DNA from: Aeromicrobium tamlense
GTDB taxonomy: Bacteria; Actinomycetota; Actinomycetes; Propionibacteriales; Nocardioidaceae
Length of the DNA: 64,000 nt
Assembly (NCBI RefSeq): GCF_013408555.1
Contig: NZ_JACBZN010000001.1
Span: 682,001-746,000, forward strand
Direction of reading: 5' to 3'
Each line of letters opens with the position of its first letter. Positions within the stretch are counted from its first letter, which is position 1. Shown here piece after piece: positions 1 to 10,802 of the stretch. Position numbers and translations under genes: made by a program. The notes under the pieces are model-generated. The model did no database searches. It was not told the DNA's origin and saw nothing but the letters and a program-made list of their open reading frames with translations.

Positions 1-1358
1 TGCACGTCGGCCACGAGTCCGGCCGCGTACGCGAGCATCCCCGCCTGGGCCGCCGACTCGTCGAGCACCTGGCGCTCCTGGCGCGTGAAGCCCTCGCCCT
101 CGCGGCGTGGGCCGATCTCGAGCAGGCCGACCTCGCGCCCCATCGCGACGGCGTCGAGGGCCACGACGTGCTCGGGCCGTCGGCCACTCTCGACCGAGGC
201 GAGGCCGGGCCCGCTGAAGCCGACGTACGGCAGACGCATCGTGGTGCGCACGGCCGCGACCAGCTCGCGCAGGGCCTCGCGCGGCTCGGTCGAGCCCGAC
301 ATGGCCGCGGCGATGCGGCGGCCGAGCAGGCGCGAGCTCTCGCGTTCGGGGAACAGCCAGCGGTCCACCCCGTGCTGCACCGCCGCGCGCAGCAGCACCG
401 CCGCCACGGCGAGGGCCGCGATGAGGAAGATGCCGCGGCGCGTCCCGGCGACCTCCGGGTCCAGCCGCAGCAGCAGCCAGGCGCCACACGCCATCACGAC
501 CGCGAGCACGACGACGAACACCAGCGACCGGCCGAGGACGACGTCGATGTCGAACAGCCGGTGCCGCACGATCGCGACGGCGATGGCGAAGGGCACGCCC
601 AGCAGGCCCATCGCGAACACGGCGGGGTGGGTGTCGGGCACGGCCGAGAGCAGCAGCGACACCAGGACGAAGACGCCGCCGAGCGCGAGCCACTGCAGCT
701 GCGCCCGCTCGACGCCGACCGACCGACGGATGCGTCGCAGCACCGCCACGATCGCCACCGGGATGCCCACGAGGTTGCAGTAGATCGCCGAGATCAGGAC
801 GACGTAGTTGAGCGCGTCGGGGACGGGGAGGTCGAGCGGGCTGTAGACGTTCGGGTCGATGTCGCTGCGGCCGGGGACCAGCATGCGGCAGACCGCGACG
901 GCCGCCGCGGCGACGACGATCGACCAGGCGAACGGCCGCCAGCGCGGCGAGGGGAGTCGTCCGTCGGGGAACAGCAGCGGCACGAGGGGCAGCACCAGGA
1001 CGTAGGCCGCGAAGCCCCACATCGACGTCCAGTCGGTGAACGCGGCGAACGGCAGCTCGGAGACGTAGGCGTTCCAGATGCTGTACTCGCCGAGCAGCTG
1101 GTAGACCGAGATCCACGCCGTGCCCACGAGCAGCCAGCCGCAGCGGTTGCGCGGCTGGGCGCGCACGACGACGAGCCCGGCGAGGGGCCACGTCGCGCCG
1201 AACGCGAGGTTCGACCACGCGAAGACCGGGACCTCGGGGGAGCGGGCCTGCGCGACGACGTGGAGCGCGACGGCGCCCGCCGAGCACACCAGCGACACGA
1301 CCACGCAGGCGGCCGCCAGGCGGCGCAGCTGCGGATCGGTCAGGCGGGACACGAGCAC
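1..1358 (-). CDS. Sensor histidine kinase-like membrane protein, N-terminal part (cut by window edge)
   Basis: An open frame runs leftward from a GTG at 1358 (a second GTG lies at 1352) off the left edge. About ten hydrophobic segments are visible, then the motif RHRLFDID. That motif commonly closes the membrane part of actinobacterial sensor kinases. A soluble region follows, starting near residue 320 (SGSTEPREALRELV...), that resembles a GAF-type sensor. The kinase core (His box and ATPase) would lie outside the window, so the kinase call rests on architecture only. The gene diverges from the membrane protein at 1508. No clear Shine-Dalgarno site or -10 hexamer decides between the two GTG starts. 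A membrane receptor of another class is the main alternative. Confidence 0.6.
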   Translation of the reverse strand, partial: MLVSRLTDPQLRRLAAACVVVSLVCSAGAVALHVVAQARSPEVPVFAWSNLAFGATWPLAGLVVVRAQPRNRCGWLLVGTAWISVYQLLGEYSIWNAYVSELPFAAFTDWTSMWGFAAYVLVLPLVPLLFPDGRLPSPRWRPFAWSIVVAAAAVAVCRMLVPGRSDIDPNVYSPLDLPVPDALNYVVLISAIYCNLVGIPVAIVAVLRRIRRSVGVERAQLQWLALGGVFVLVSLLLSAVPDTHPAVFAMGLLGVPFAIAVAIVRHRLFDIDVVLGRSLVFVVVLAVVMACGAWLLLRLDPEVAGTRRGIFLIAALAVAAVLLRAAVQHGVDRWLFPERESSRLLGRRIAAAMSGSTEPREALRELVAAVRTTMRLPYVGFSGPGLASVESGRRPEHVVALDAVAMGREVGLLEIGPRREGEGFTRQERQVLDESAAQAGMLAYAAGLVADV

Positions 1359-1394
1359 ATCGTGGCACGCAGCGGCGGTGGCCCGGGCCCGATC

Positions 1395-1461
1395 CGGGCA
1401 GGAATCCCGGGCGATCGGGGGTCCTCGTCCCTCCTGCCCGGGACGCGTCCCGACCTAGCTT
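1395..1461. promoter_or_regulatory. Divergent promoter region with nested dyads
   Basis: Between the divergent genes at 1358 and 1508 there are nine-base arms CGGGCAGGA (1395-1403) and TCCTGCCCG (1432-1440), forming an inverted repeat. A perfect 14-base palindrome CGGGACGCGTCCCG (1439-1452) ends four bases before a -10-like TAGCTT (1456-1461) for the rightward gene. The placement suggests an operator in the -35/-10 spacer. The binding protein is unknown. Confidence 0.4.
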
Positions 1462-1507
1462 CGGGTCACCGAGAACAGATCCGTGATCCTCCAGAAAGGG
1501 ACCCACC

Positions 1508-2191
1508 ATGACCGCCACCACCGCGCCCCACCCGCAGGCCGAGCCCGCCACCGTCGGACGAGGCCGCTGGCCGCTGCTGGGCGTCGCCGCCGGCATCGGC
1601 AGCATCGTCGCCACGCTCGCGCTGGACATCCACCCGTCGGGCTGGGACATCGACACCCCGTACAGCCAGGCCGTCGTCGAGCAGGTCAGCACCGGCAAGG
1701 CGCACGCCAGCGTCATCGTCGGCTACCTGACGGTGGGCCTGCTGCTCTTCCTCGCGGCTGCGTGGCGTCGTCACGTCGAGCCGCGAGCGCTGGCCAGCAC
1801 GGCCGCCCGGGTCGTCCCGCTGGCGCTGACCGCCGCGGCGGGCGCCCTGTCGCTCGGCTACGGCTGGCGCGGCGCGTTCGGCCTCTACACCGGCAACGAG
1901 GCGGGCGCCTTCGACACGGAGGGTCTCTACGTCCTGTTCGTGCTGAACGACTTCGGCGCCTACATCGGCTACCTCGGCGTCACCGTCGCCGCGGCCGCCG
2001 TGATCTGGATGTCCCTCAAGGAGCGCCTCGTCTCCCGCTGGATCGGCGTCTTCAGCATCCTGCCGATCCTGCCGGTCGTCATCACCGTCGCCGCCTTCGG
2101 CCTCCCGGGATTCCCCGGCGTCGTGAGCGGCTTGTGGCTGATCGTCGTCTTCGCCGGCCTCGCCTTCGGCCGCAGCCCGATCAACCGCTGA
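1508..2191 (+). CDS. Conserved hypothetical integral membrane protein
   Basis: A 227-residue protein with about six hydrophobic segments; I do not recognise the family. An Ala/Pro/Thr-rich N-terminus precedes the first segment (LLGVAAGIGSIVATLAL). It continues with an extracytoplasmic-looking stretch (DIHPSGWDIDTPYSQAVVEQ) and later segments around residues 75, 100, 140, 170 and 200. No catalytic motif is visible. The start is supported by AGAAAGGG eight bases upstream. An inverted repeat follows the stop, so it is probably monocistronic. Its neighbour across the divergent promoter is the sensor-kinase-like protein, which makes co-regulation possible but unproven. Confidence 0.7.
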   Translation: MTATTAPHPQAEPATVGRGRWPLLGVAAGIGSIVATLALDIHPSGWDIDTPYSQAVVEQVSTGKAHASVIVGYLTVGLLLFLAAAWRRHVEPRALASTAARVVPLALTAAAGALSLGYGWRGAFGLYTGNEAGAFDTEGLYVLFVLNDFGAYIGYLGVTVAAAAVIWMSLKERLVSRWIGVFSILPILPVVITVAAFGLPGFPGVVSGLWLIVVFAGLAFGRSPINR

Positions 2192-2206
2192 ACGCACCAC
2201 CCACCG

Positions 2207-2232
2207 GACCGGCGCCCCTCGGGGCGCCGGTC
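2207..2232 (+). terminator. Strong GC hairpin after the membrane protein gene
   Basis: GACCGGCGCCCC pairs perfectly with GGGGCGCCGGTC around a two-base centre (in practice an 11 bp stem with a 4-base loop), 15 bases past the stop. No T-run follows, which is common for actinobacterial terminators. Confidence 0.65.
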
Positions 2233-2277
2233 TCGTGTGTCTGGAGTGATTCGTGGGACGCGCCGCCGATCCGCGCC

Positions 2278-2283
2278 TACAGT
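2278..2283 (+). promoter_or_regulatory. -10 element of the NERD gene
   Basis: TACAGT, then six bases, then the ATG at 2290. This predicts a leaderless mRNA. Confidence 0.5.
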
Positions 2284-2289
2284 CGCGGG

Positions 2290-3108
2290 ATGACCGCCGA
2301 GATCGCCCCTCAGAAGCAGATGCGGCTCCGCTATGCCGGGACCTGTCGCCTGTGTGGCCTCGAGCTGGCGGCGAGGACGCTGGCCGTCTACGAACGTGCA
2401 TCGCAGACGGTGCGGTGCGTCGACTGCAGCGAGGACACGACGGCCGAGCCGCCCGTCGTCGATCCGGGCGCGCCCGGCGCGTCCGCGCGACGCGAGTACC
2501 AGCGCCGCAGGGCCAAGGACGAGCAGGCGATCCGCGACCGGCATCCCAGGACCGCGCGCCTCCGTCTGGCCCTCGGAAGTGAGCGACGGTCGACCAAGTC
2601 CTGGGCCACCGGAGCCACGGGCGAGGAGCAGCTGGGCGCCGCCCTCGAGCGGAAGGCGTCGAATCGGCTGCGCGTGCTGCACGACCGTCGCATTCCGGGC
2701 AGTCGGGCGAACATCGACCACATCGTCGTCACGCCAGCCGGGGTCTGGGTCATCGACCCCAAGCGGTACGTCGACCAGCGGCCCGTGCGACGGGTCGAGG
2801 GTGGAGTCGTCCGACCTCGCACCGAGCGGCTGTTCGTCGGTGGCCGCAACCGAACCCCATTGGTGGAGGGTGTTGAGAAGCAGCTCGGCGTCCTGCGCGA
2901 GATCGTTGGCTCCGACGTCCCCCTGCGTGGGGTCCTCTGCTTCATCGAGGCGTCGTGGCCGGTGTTCGGTGGTGACTTCCGCATCCGCGAGATCGACGTC
3001 GTCTGGCCGCGCAGGCTTCACGCGATCCTCGACGAGGAGGGCCCGCTCGTCGAGTCTCGGATCGAACAGCTCTACCAGCAGCTCGGCCTCGCCCTCCCGC
3101 CGGCGTGA
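2290..3108 (+). CDS. NERD-domain protein with N-terminal zinc ribbon
   Basis: A 272-residue protein. Four cysteines at 19, 22, 43 and 46 (CRLC ... CVDC) form a likely zinc ribbon. A charged linker follows. The nuclease-related NERD domain starts near residue 108 (GATGEEQLGAAL), with the family's conserved core NIDHIVVTPAGVWVIDPKRY, where D and K sit as in PD-(D/E)XK-type nucleases. NERD proteins are suspected nucleases or DNA-processing factors, but the substrate is not known. The ATG at 2290 is chosen because a TACAGT hexamer lies six bases upstream. The gene is alone and converges on the ASCH gene across a long inverted repeat. Confidence 0.8.
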   Translation: MTAEIAPQKQMRLRYAGTCRLCGLELAARTLAVYERASQTVRCVDCSEDTTAEPPVVDPGAPGASARREYQRRRAKDEQAIRDRHPRTARLRLALGSERRSTKSWATGATGEEQLGAALERKASNRLRVLHDRRIPGSRANIDHIVVTPAGVWVIDPKRYVDQRPVRRVEGGVVRPRTERLFVGGRNRTPLVEGVEKQLGVLREIVGSDVPLRGVLCFIEASWPVFGGDFRIREIDVVWPRRLHAILDEEGPLVESRIEQLYQQLGLALPPA

Positions 3109-3120
3109 CACGGTCCGCCG

Positions 3121-3187
3121 GATGTGTAGCGGCATCCACCGTTTTCCGGCCTCGAACCCCAAAATTCGGTGCATACCGCTACACATC
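3121..3187. repeat. Long imperfect palindrome between convergent genes
   Basis: Two 21-base arms (3121-3141 and 3167-3187) match as inverted repeats at 19 of 21 positions around a 25-base centre. The element is AT-richer than its surroundings (TTTTCC and CCAAAATT in the centre). It fills the gap between the NERD and ASCH stop codons. It could act as a bidirectional terminator or be a dispersed palindromic element. No second copy was noticed in this window. Confidence 0.6.
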
Positions 3188-3213
3188 TCGCGCGCGGGAC
3201 GCGCGGGACCGAG

Positions 3214-3606
3214 TCAGACCAGCGTGAACCGGATGCACGCGATGAGCGTGTCGTCCTCGACGGGTGTGCCGGCGGCGGCCCAGAAGCGGCGGTGGCCCGT
3301 GCGCCACTCGTCGAGATCGGCGTCGCCCTCGCCCTCGGCGGCGGCGAACTCCCACGGGATCTCGAGGAAGGGGTGGATCGTCAGATCCGTGACCTCGACC
3401 GTGCCGATGCGGTTCCCGTCGTCGTCGAGCAGCGCCAGTCGCTCGCCGACGTGCTCGAGCTCCTCGCTCTCCTCGTCGTACTCGCTCAACAGGCCCGCGG
3501 TGGCGCGCTTCTGGCCGGCCAGGACGAGCCCGTTCAGGCGGGCGCGCAGCTCGCCGGGGGAGCCGAGCTCGAGCCCGCGCAGGCCGTCGACCCGGGGCCA
3601 CGTCAT
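3214..3606 (-). CDS. ASCH-domain protein
   Basis: A 130-residue protein starting MTWPRVDGLRGLELG at the ATG at 3606. An upstream in-frame start would add a low-complexity Arg-rich tail overlapping the next gene. The AGQKRATAGLL stretch (about residues 30-40) and the later TVEVTDLTIHPF are the hallmarks of the ASCH fold, a small beta-barrel related to PUA RNA-binding domains; some members hydrolyse N4-acetylcytidine. The conserved Lys in GQKRAT is the likely functional residue. The gene lies 19 bases downstream of the DksA-type gene on the same strand, so the two are probably co-transcribed. Substrate or RNA partner is not predictable. Confidence 0.8.
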   Translation of the reverse strand: MTWPRVDGLRGLELGSPGELRARLNGLVLAGQKRATAGLLSEYDEESEELEHVGERLALLDDDGNRIGTVEVTDLTIHPFLEIPWEFAAAEGEGDADLDEWRTGHRRFWAAAGTPVEDDTLIACIRFTLV

Positions 3607-3625
3607 CGCGGGCCCTCCGTCCGGC

Positions 3626-3967
3626 TCAGCGTCGCGCCGACGCGCAGGCGATGCACTGCCGCGCCGTCGGTCGTGCCTCGAGTCGCGCGGGGGCGATCGG
3701 TCGTCCACATGTCTCGCATGTCCCATAGACTCCCGCATCGAGGCGCTCGATCGCAGCATCGACCTCGGCGAGGTGTCGGTGGGACTGCTGGATGAGAGAG
3801 TCCACCTGCGACCGCTCGAAGGCGATCGTCGAGCCGTCCGGGTCGTGCTCGTCGTCGGCGTTGGAGTCGAGCGAGGCCTCGACGACCGCGTCGAAGTCGC
3901 GCGTCAGGCTGGCGAGCTGCCGCAGCGTCCGCCGTCGCTCGTCCTCGAGCCGCTCCCGGGTGTCCAT
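3626..3967 (-). CDS. TraR/DksA-type C4 zinc-finger protein
   Basis: A 113-residue protein from the ATG at 3967 (MDTRERLEDERRR). An upstream frame extension lacks family similarity. The N-terminal two thirds look like a helical coiled coil. The C-terminus carries the zinc finger YGTCETCGRP ... RQCIACA (CxxC-x17-CxxC). DksA-like proteins bind the RNA polymerase secondary channel. Short actinobacterial members of this family often lack the acidic tip residues, and their role is unclear. The gene precedes the ASCH gene and probably shares its transcript. Confidence 0.85.
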   Translation of the reverse strand: MDTRERLEDERRRTLRQLASLTRDFDAVVEASLDSNADDEHDPDGSTIAFERSQVDSLIQQSHRHLAEVDAAIERLDAGVYGTCETCGRPIAPARLEARPTARQCIACASARR

Positions 3968-4038
3968 CTCTCGATGATCTCGCACCGTGCCCAGCGCCGT
4001 GGGTTCCGCGCAGCGCCACACCCGGCGAGACTGCGGAG

Positions 4039-4621
4039 ATGAGCAGAGTCGATCTGGAGCCGGCGGGCCACGCGCTCCTGCGCACCGCCTCCCGCATCAC
4101 CGACCAGGACTTCCATCGCCCCACGCCGTGCGAGGGGGGTGACCGTCGGCCAGCTCCTGCACCACGTCGTCGGGCTCACCCAGGCGTTCCGCGCGGCCGC
4201 CGACAAGGAGTTCGGACCGCTGACCGACACGGCTCCGGACCCCGACGCCGCCCCGAGCGCGGGCGAGGGCTGGGAGGTCGAGCTGGAGCAGCACGTGCCG
4301 CGCCTGGTGAACGCGTGGAGGGAGGCGTCGGCCTGGGAGGGGATGACCCGTGCGGGCGGCGTCGACCTGCCGGGTGCCGCGGCGGGGCTGGTGGCGCTCG
4401 ACGAGGTCGTCCTGCACGGCTGGGACCTCGCGCGCGCGACGGGTCAGGAGTACGTCCTCGACGACGCCACCGCGGCGGCGTGCCTGGGCTTCGTCGAGTC
4501 GTTCGACCCGGGCGGGACGCCCGGCCTGTTCGGACCGGCGGTGCCGATCGCGGACGACGCCCCGGTGCTGGACCGCCTCGTGGCGCGGGCGGGCCGCGAC
4601 CCCGGCTGGTCGCCGCGCTGA
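4039..4621 (+). pseudogene. TIGR03086-type DinB-like protein, frameshifted in a G run
   Basis: The frame from the ATG at 4039 gives MSRVDLEPAGHALLRT ... RPTPCEG, then runs into a run of six G (4134-4139). The family sequence resumes one base out of phase as TVGQLLHHVVGLTQAF and continues to the stop at 4621. Joining the two frames by removing one G gives a 193-residue protein of normal family length. It is related to mycothiol-dependent maleylpyruvate isomerase N-terminal domains, with the metal-ligand histidines in LLHHVVG and LHGWDLA. Where relatives usually have GWTV, the joined frame has GVTV. A sequencing error, a true null allele or slippage at the G run are all possible. It converges tightly on the DUF2200 gene. 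Confidence 0.75.
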
Positions 4622-4625
4622 CGGC

Positions 4626-4967
4626 TCAGGCGCGCAGGACCTTCTCCATCGCCTTGCCCTTGGCGAGTTCGTCGACGAGCTTGTCGAGCCAGCGGATCTG
4701 CTGCATGAGCGGGTCCTCGACCTCCTCGACGCGCACGTGGCAGACGACGCCGGTGATGAGGGTGGCGCTGGGGTTGAGGTCCGCCTGCGCGAAGAAGTCC
4801 TGGAACGTGGTCTCGGCGTCGAGGTGCTTCTGCAGCGCGGCCTCGTCGAAGCCGGTGAGCCACTCGATGACCTGGTCGAGCTCGGCCTTCGTGCGCCCCT
4901 TCTTCTCCACCTTGGCGACGTAGTGGGGGTAGACCGAGGCGACGCTCGTGGTGAAGATCCGGTGCAT
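4626..4967 (-). CDS. DUF2200 family protein
   Basis: A 113-residue protein beginning [25 protein letters not shown], which is the conserved opening of DUF2200. The repeated pattern of Trp and acidic residues ([22 protein letters not shown]) matches the family along its full length. Function is unknown; there is no signal peptide and it is expected in the cytosol. Its stop lies four bases from that of the frameshifted gene. It is downstream of the MarR gene on the same strand (20 bases), so read-through from the MarR promoter is likely. Confidence 0.85.
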   Translation of the reverse strand: MHRIFTTSVASVYPHYVAKVEKKGRTKAELDQVIEWLTGFDEAALQKHLDAETTFQDFFAQADLNPSATLITGVVCHVRVEEVEDPLMQQIRWLDKLVDELAKGKAMEKVLRA

Positions 4968-4987
4968 GCCGCGATTCTAGGCCGAGG

Positions 4988-5434
4988 TCAGCCCTCGACG
5001 GCAGCCTCGCTGTAGGCGGTGGCGAAGGTGTCGAAGTGCTCGAGGAACCGCGCTCGCTCGCCCTCGGGCAGCGCCTGCAGGGCACGGTCGAGGAGCGCGA
5101 GGTGGTCCTGGAGCTCGCGCGAGAAGTCCTCGAGCGCCGCCTCGCTGGCGCTGAAGTGCCAGGCGTTCTGGCCGGGCTCGCGCGACCGTGTCAGCAGGCC
5201 GGCCTTGAGTGCCGCGTTGGCCTGGCGGTTCACGGTGGACTGCTCCAACGCGAGCTCGTCGGCGATCTCCCGCAGCGTCCGCGGCCGGCCGTCGGAGAAC
5301 ATCCACAGCAGGCGTCCGTCGGCGTGCCCGAACCTGACGCTCTCGGCGGCACGGCGACCCCGCTCCAAGCGGGCGATCCCGCGGAGGGCGGCCCACGCGG
5401 GGGCGGCGCGGGCGGACTCTGTGAGGGAGGTCAT
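4988..5434 (-). CDS. MarR-type winged-helix transcriptional regulator
   Basis: A 148-residue protein from the ATG at 5434 (MTSLTESARAAPAW), preceded by GGAG. A possible upstream start at 5468 (MEIVPRR) would abut the operator. The wHTH is clear: RTLREIADELALEQSTVNRQANAALKAGLL at roughly residues 50-80, with a wing before EPGQNAWHFSASE and a C-terminal dimer helix. It diverges from an MFS exporter gene across paired palindromes that hold both -10 boxes, so it very likely represses itself and the exporter until a ligand binds. The ligand is unknown. Confidence 0.85.
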   Translation of the reverse strand: MTSLTESARAAPAWAALRGIARLERGRRAAESVRFGHADGRLLWMFSDGRPRTLREIADELALEQSTVNRQANAALKAGLLTRSREPGQNAWHFSASEAALEDFSRELQDHLALLDRALQALPEGERARFLEHFDTFATAYSEAAVEG

Positions 5435-5465
5435 GCGGACTCCGATGCGGCGGGGGACGATCTCC

Positions 5466-5504
5466 ATGTGTAGTCTACACAGGTTGCTTGTGTAAACTAC
5501 ACAT
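5466..5504. promoter_or_regulatory. Double operator of the MarR/MFS divergent pair
   Basis: GTGTAGTCTACAC (5468-5480, perfect palindrome) and GTGTAAACTACAC (5490-5502, near-perfect) are centred 22 bp apart, so both lie on one face of the helix. The outer ends also mirror each other (ATGTGTAG ... CTACACAT). The leftward -10 TAGACT (5477-5472) lies inside the first and the rightward -10 TAAACT (5493-5498) inside the second. Confidence 0.8.
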
Positions 5505-5526
5505 CGCTGTTCGGACAGGACCTCCC

Positions 5527-6945
5527 ATGCGCTCACCCTCCGTCGTCGACGAGCCCGTCGACACGCGCTTCCCGCCGCTCGCCGTCATCCTCGTGCTCTG
5601 CTTCGGCAGTCTCGCGGGCGCGCTCATGCAGTCGCTCGTCATCCCGATCCAGAGCGACCTGCCGCGCCTGCTGGGCACCGACCCCGGCAACGCCTCGTGG
5701 GCCGTCACGGCCACGCTGCTCGCCGCCGCGGTGACGATGCCGGTCACCGGCCGCCTCGCCGACATGTACGGCAAGAAGAAGGTCATGGTCGGGTCCGCCG
5801 GCATCCTCGTCCTCGGCTCGCTCATCGCCGCGCTCTCGAGCTCGCTCGCGCCGTTCCTCGTCGGCCGCGCCCTCCAGGGCATGGCGATGGGCTACATCCC
5901 CGTCGCGATCAGCATGGTGCGCGAGGTCGCGCCGGTGGAGAAGCGCGCCACCGCCGTCGCCGCCGTCAGCGCGACCCTCGGTGTCGGCGGCGCCCTCGGC
6001 CTGCCGCTGGCCGCCTGGATCGCGCAGGACTACTCGTGGCACGCGCTGTTCTGGTTCTCATCCGTCCTCGCGGCGGTCATCCTCGCCGCGACGCTGGTCG
6101 TCGTCCCGGGCATCCACGACGAGCACCCCGCCCGGATCGACGTCGTCGGCGTCGCGGGCCTCGCGATCGGCCTGGTCTCGGCGCTCATCGGCGTCAGCAA
6201 GGGCAGCGAGTGGGGCTGGACCGACGGTCGCACCCTCGGCTCGATCATCGGCGGCGTCGTGGTCCTGCTGCTCTGGGGCTGGTTCGAGCTGCGTCACGAC
6301 GACCCGCTCGTCGACCTGCGCACGAGCGCGAACCCGCCGGTGCTGTTCACCAACCTCGCCGCCGTGCTCATCGGCTTCGGCATGATGGCGCAGTCCATCG
6401 TCCTGCCGCAGCTCCTGCAGATGCCGGAGGAGACGGGTTTCGGTCTCGGTCAGACGATCCTGCAGGCGGGCCTGTGGATGGCGCCCGGCGGTCTCATGAT
6501 GATGTTCTTCGCGCCCGTGTCGAGCAAGCTCATCACCACGGTGGGCGCGCGGATCACGCTCTCGGTCGGCGCCACGGTGCTGGCCGTCGGCTACCTCGTG
6601 ACGCTGTTCCTCATGAACGCGCCGTGGGAGCTCATGCTCGGCTCGCTGGTCGCGTGCGCCGGCGTCGGCATCGGCTACGCCGCGATGCCCACGCTGATCC
6701 TCGACAATGTCCCGGAGTCCGAGTCCGGCTCGGGCGTCGGCCTCAACGCGCTCATGCGCTCGGTCGGCACCACGATCGCCGGCGCGATCATGGCCGCCGT
6801 GCTGACCAGCAAGACGGTCGACTTCGCCGGCTACGCGATCCCGGACAAGGGGGCGTTCCAGCTGTGCTTCGTGATCGGCGCGGGCGCGGCCTTCGCCGGT
6901 GCGCTCGTGGCCCTGCTGGTGCCGCGCCAGGTCAGTCGTCGATGA
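5527..6945 (+). CDS. MFS drug exporter, DHA2-like (14 membrane segments)
   Basis: A 472-residue protein. It has the MFS motif A GRLADMYGKKKVM after the second segment, an antiporter-like motif C region (GVGGALGLPLAAWI), and about 14 hydrophobic segments in all. This fits the proton-driven DHA2 exporters of drugs or toxic metabolites. It starts at the ATG at 5527 with AGGA upstream, about 22 bases after the predicted transcription start. Repression by the divergent MarR protein is likely. The 3' end overlaps the convergent Arr gene by 14 bases. Substrate cannot be assigned. Confidence 0.85.
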   Translation: MRSPSVVDEPVDTRFPPLAVILVLCFGSLAGALMQSLVIPIQSDLPRLLGTDPGNASWAVTATLLAAAVTMPVTGRLADMYGKKKVMVGSAGILVLGSLIAALSSSLAPFLVGRALQGMAMGYIPVAISMVREVAPVEKRATAVAAVSATLGVGGALGLPLAAWIAQDYSWHALFWFSSVLAAVILAATLVVVPGIHDEHPARIDVVGVAGLAIGLVSALIGVSKGSEWGWTDGRTLGSIIGGVVVLLLWGWFELRHDDPLVDLRTSANPPVLFTNLAAVLIGFGMMAQSIVLPQLLQMPEETGFGLGQTILQAGLWMAPGGLMMMFFAPVSSKLITTVGARITLSVGATVLAVGYLVTLFLMNAPWELMLGSLVACAGVGIGYAAMPTLILDNVPESESGSGVGLNALMRSVGTTIAGAIMAAVLTSKTVDFAGYAIPDKGAFQLCFVIGAGAAFAGALVALLVPRQVSRR

Positions 6946-7345
6946 CGTCCTCGCCCCGGGCCTTCAGCGCGGCCAGGCTGTCGCGCATGTGCTGCAGGAC
7001 CTCGGGCGAGTGCGGGTCCCACGCGACCTCCTCCACGACACGGATCGGGTCCTTGCTCCGGTAGGAGCGTGTCGGGTTCCCCGGGAACCTCTTGTTCGTG
7101 AGGTTCGGGTCGTCGTGGAACGGCCCCGTCGGCTCGACGCGGTACACGTGCCCGGGCCCCTCGCCCACCGAGAGCTCGGCGCCCCACACGGCGGCGTCGA
7201 GGGTGGCCGCGAAGTAGATGTGGCCGGCGGTGCGGTTCTCGCCGAAGTTGGCGCGCCGCCCCGGCTCGAGGAGGTCACCGGGGGAGAGCGAGGCCTTCGT
7301 GCCGTGGAAGAAGGGACCGTCGTCCGGTCCCGGTCGGTCGGTCAT
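6932..7345 (-). CDS. arr: NAD+-rifamycin ADP-ribosyltransferase Arr
   Basis: A 137-residue protein that matches Arr along its whole length. Arr inactivates rifamycins by ADP-ribosylating the ansa-chain C23 hydroxyl. FFHGTKASL opens the fold, and EPTGPFHDDPNLTNKRFPGN and TRSYRS are the family signature. The three residues reported as important in the mycobacterial enzyme (His19, Tyr49, Asp84) correspond to His14, Tyr44 and Asp79 here with a constant offset of five. Start: the ATG at 7345, with CATCCT six bases upstream; longer frames lack support. It converges on the MFS gene. It is predicted to confer intrinsic rifamycin tolerance. Confidence 0.93.
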   Translation of the reverse strand: MTDRPGPDDGPFFHGTKASLSPGDLLEPGRRANFGENRTAGHIYFAATLDAAVWGAELSVGEGPGHVYRVEPTGPFHDDPNLTNKRFPGNPTRSYRSKDPIRVVEEVAWDPHSPEVLQHMRDSLAALKARGEDVIDD

Positions 7346-7351
7346 GGGAAC

Positions 7352-7385
7352 AGGATGGCCGACCTGGACGGATCTTGGTACCAAG
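7352..7385 (-). promoter_or_regulatory. arr promoter with 12-base palindrome
   Basis: A -10-like CATCCT (7357-7352) lies six bases before the arr ATG. A perfect palindrome CTTGGTACCAAG (7374-7385) sits about 17 bases further upstream, at the -35 position, and could be an operator. Confidence 0.45.
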
Positions 7386-7426
7386 GTGTCGCCGGGGCGA
7401 CCCGAACGTCGAAGGATCCGTCTCCG

Positions 7427-10746
<3,320 letters not shown>

Positions 10747-10752
10747 CACGAC

Positions 10753-10796
10753 AGGCTATCGGCCCTGATGACGGATCCGTGAATCCCACCTACGCT
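10753..10796. promoter_or_regulatory. Divergent leaderless promoters of GT2 and surface protein
   Basis: Leftward TAGCCT (10758-10753) is six bases before the GTG at 10746. Rightward TACGCT (10791-10796) is six bases before the GTG at 10803. The whole divergent region is 56 bases. Confidence 0.55.
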
Positions 10797-10802
10797 GAAC
10801 GG

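Noticed and set aside
85..1511. Rightward open frames over the left-edge region
   Set aside because: Arg/Ser/His-rich translations typical of antisense frames. The leftward frame gives coherent membrane segments and the RHRLFDID motif.
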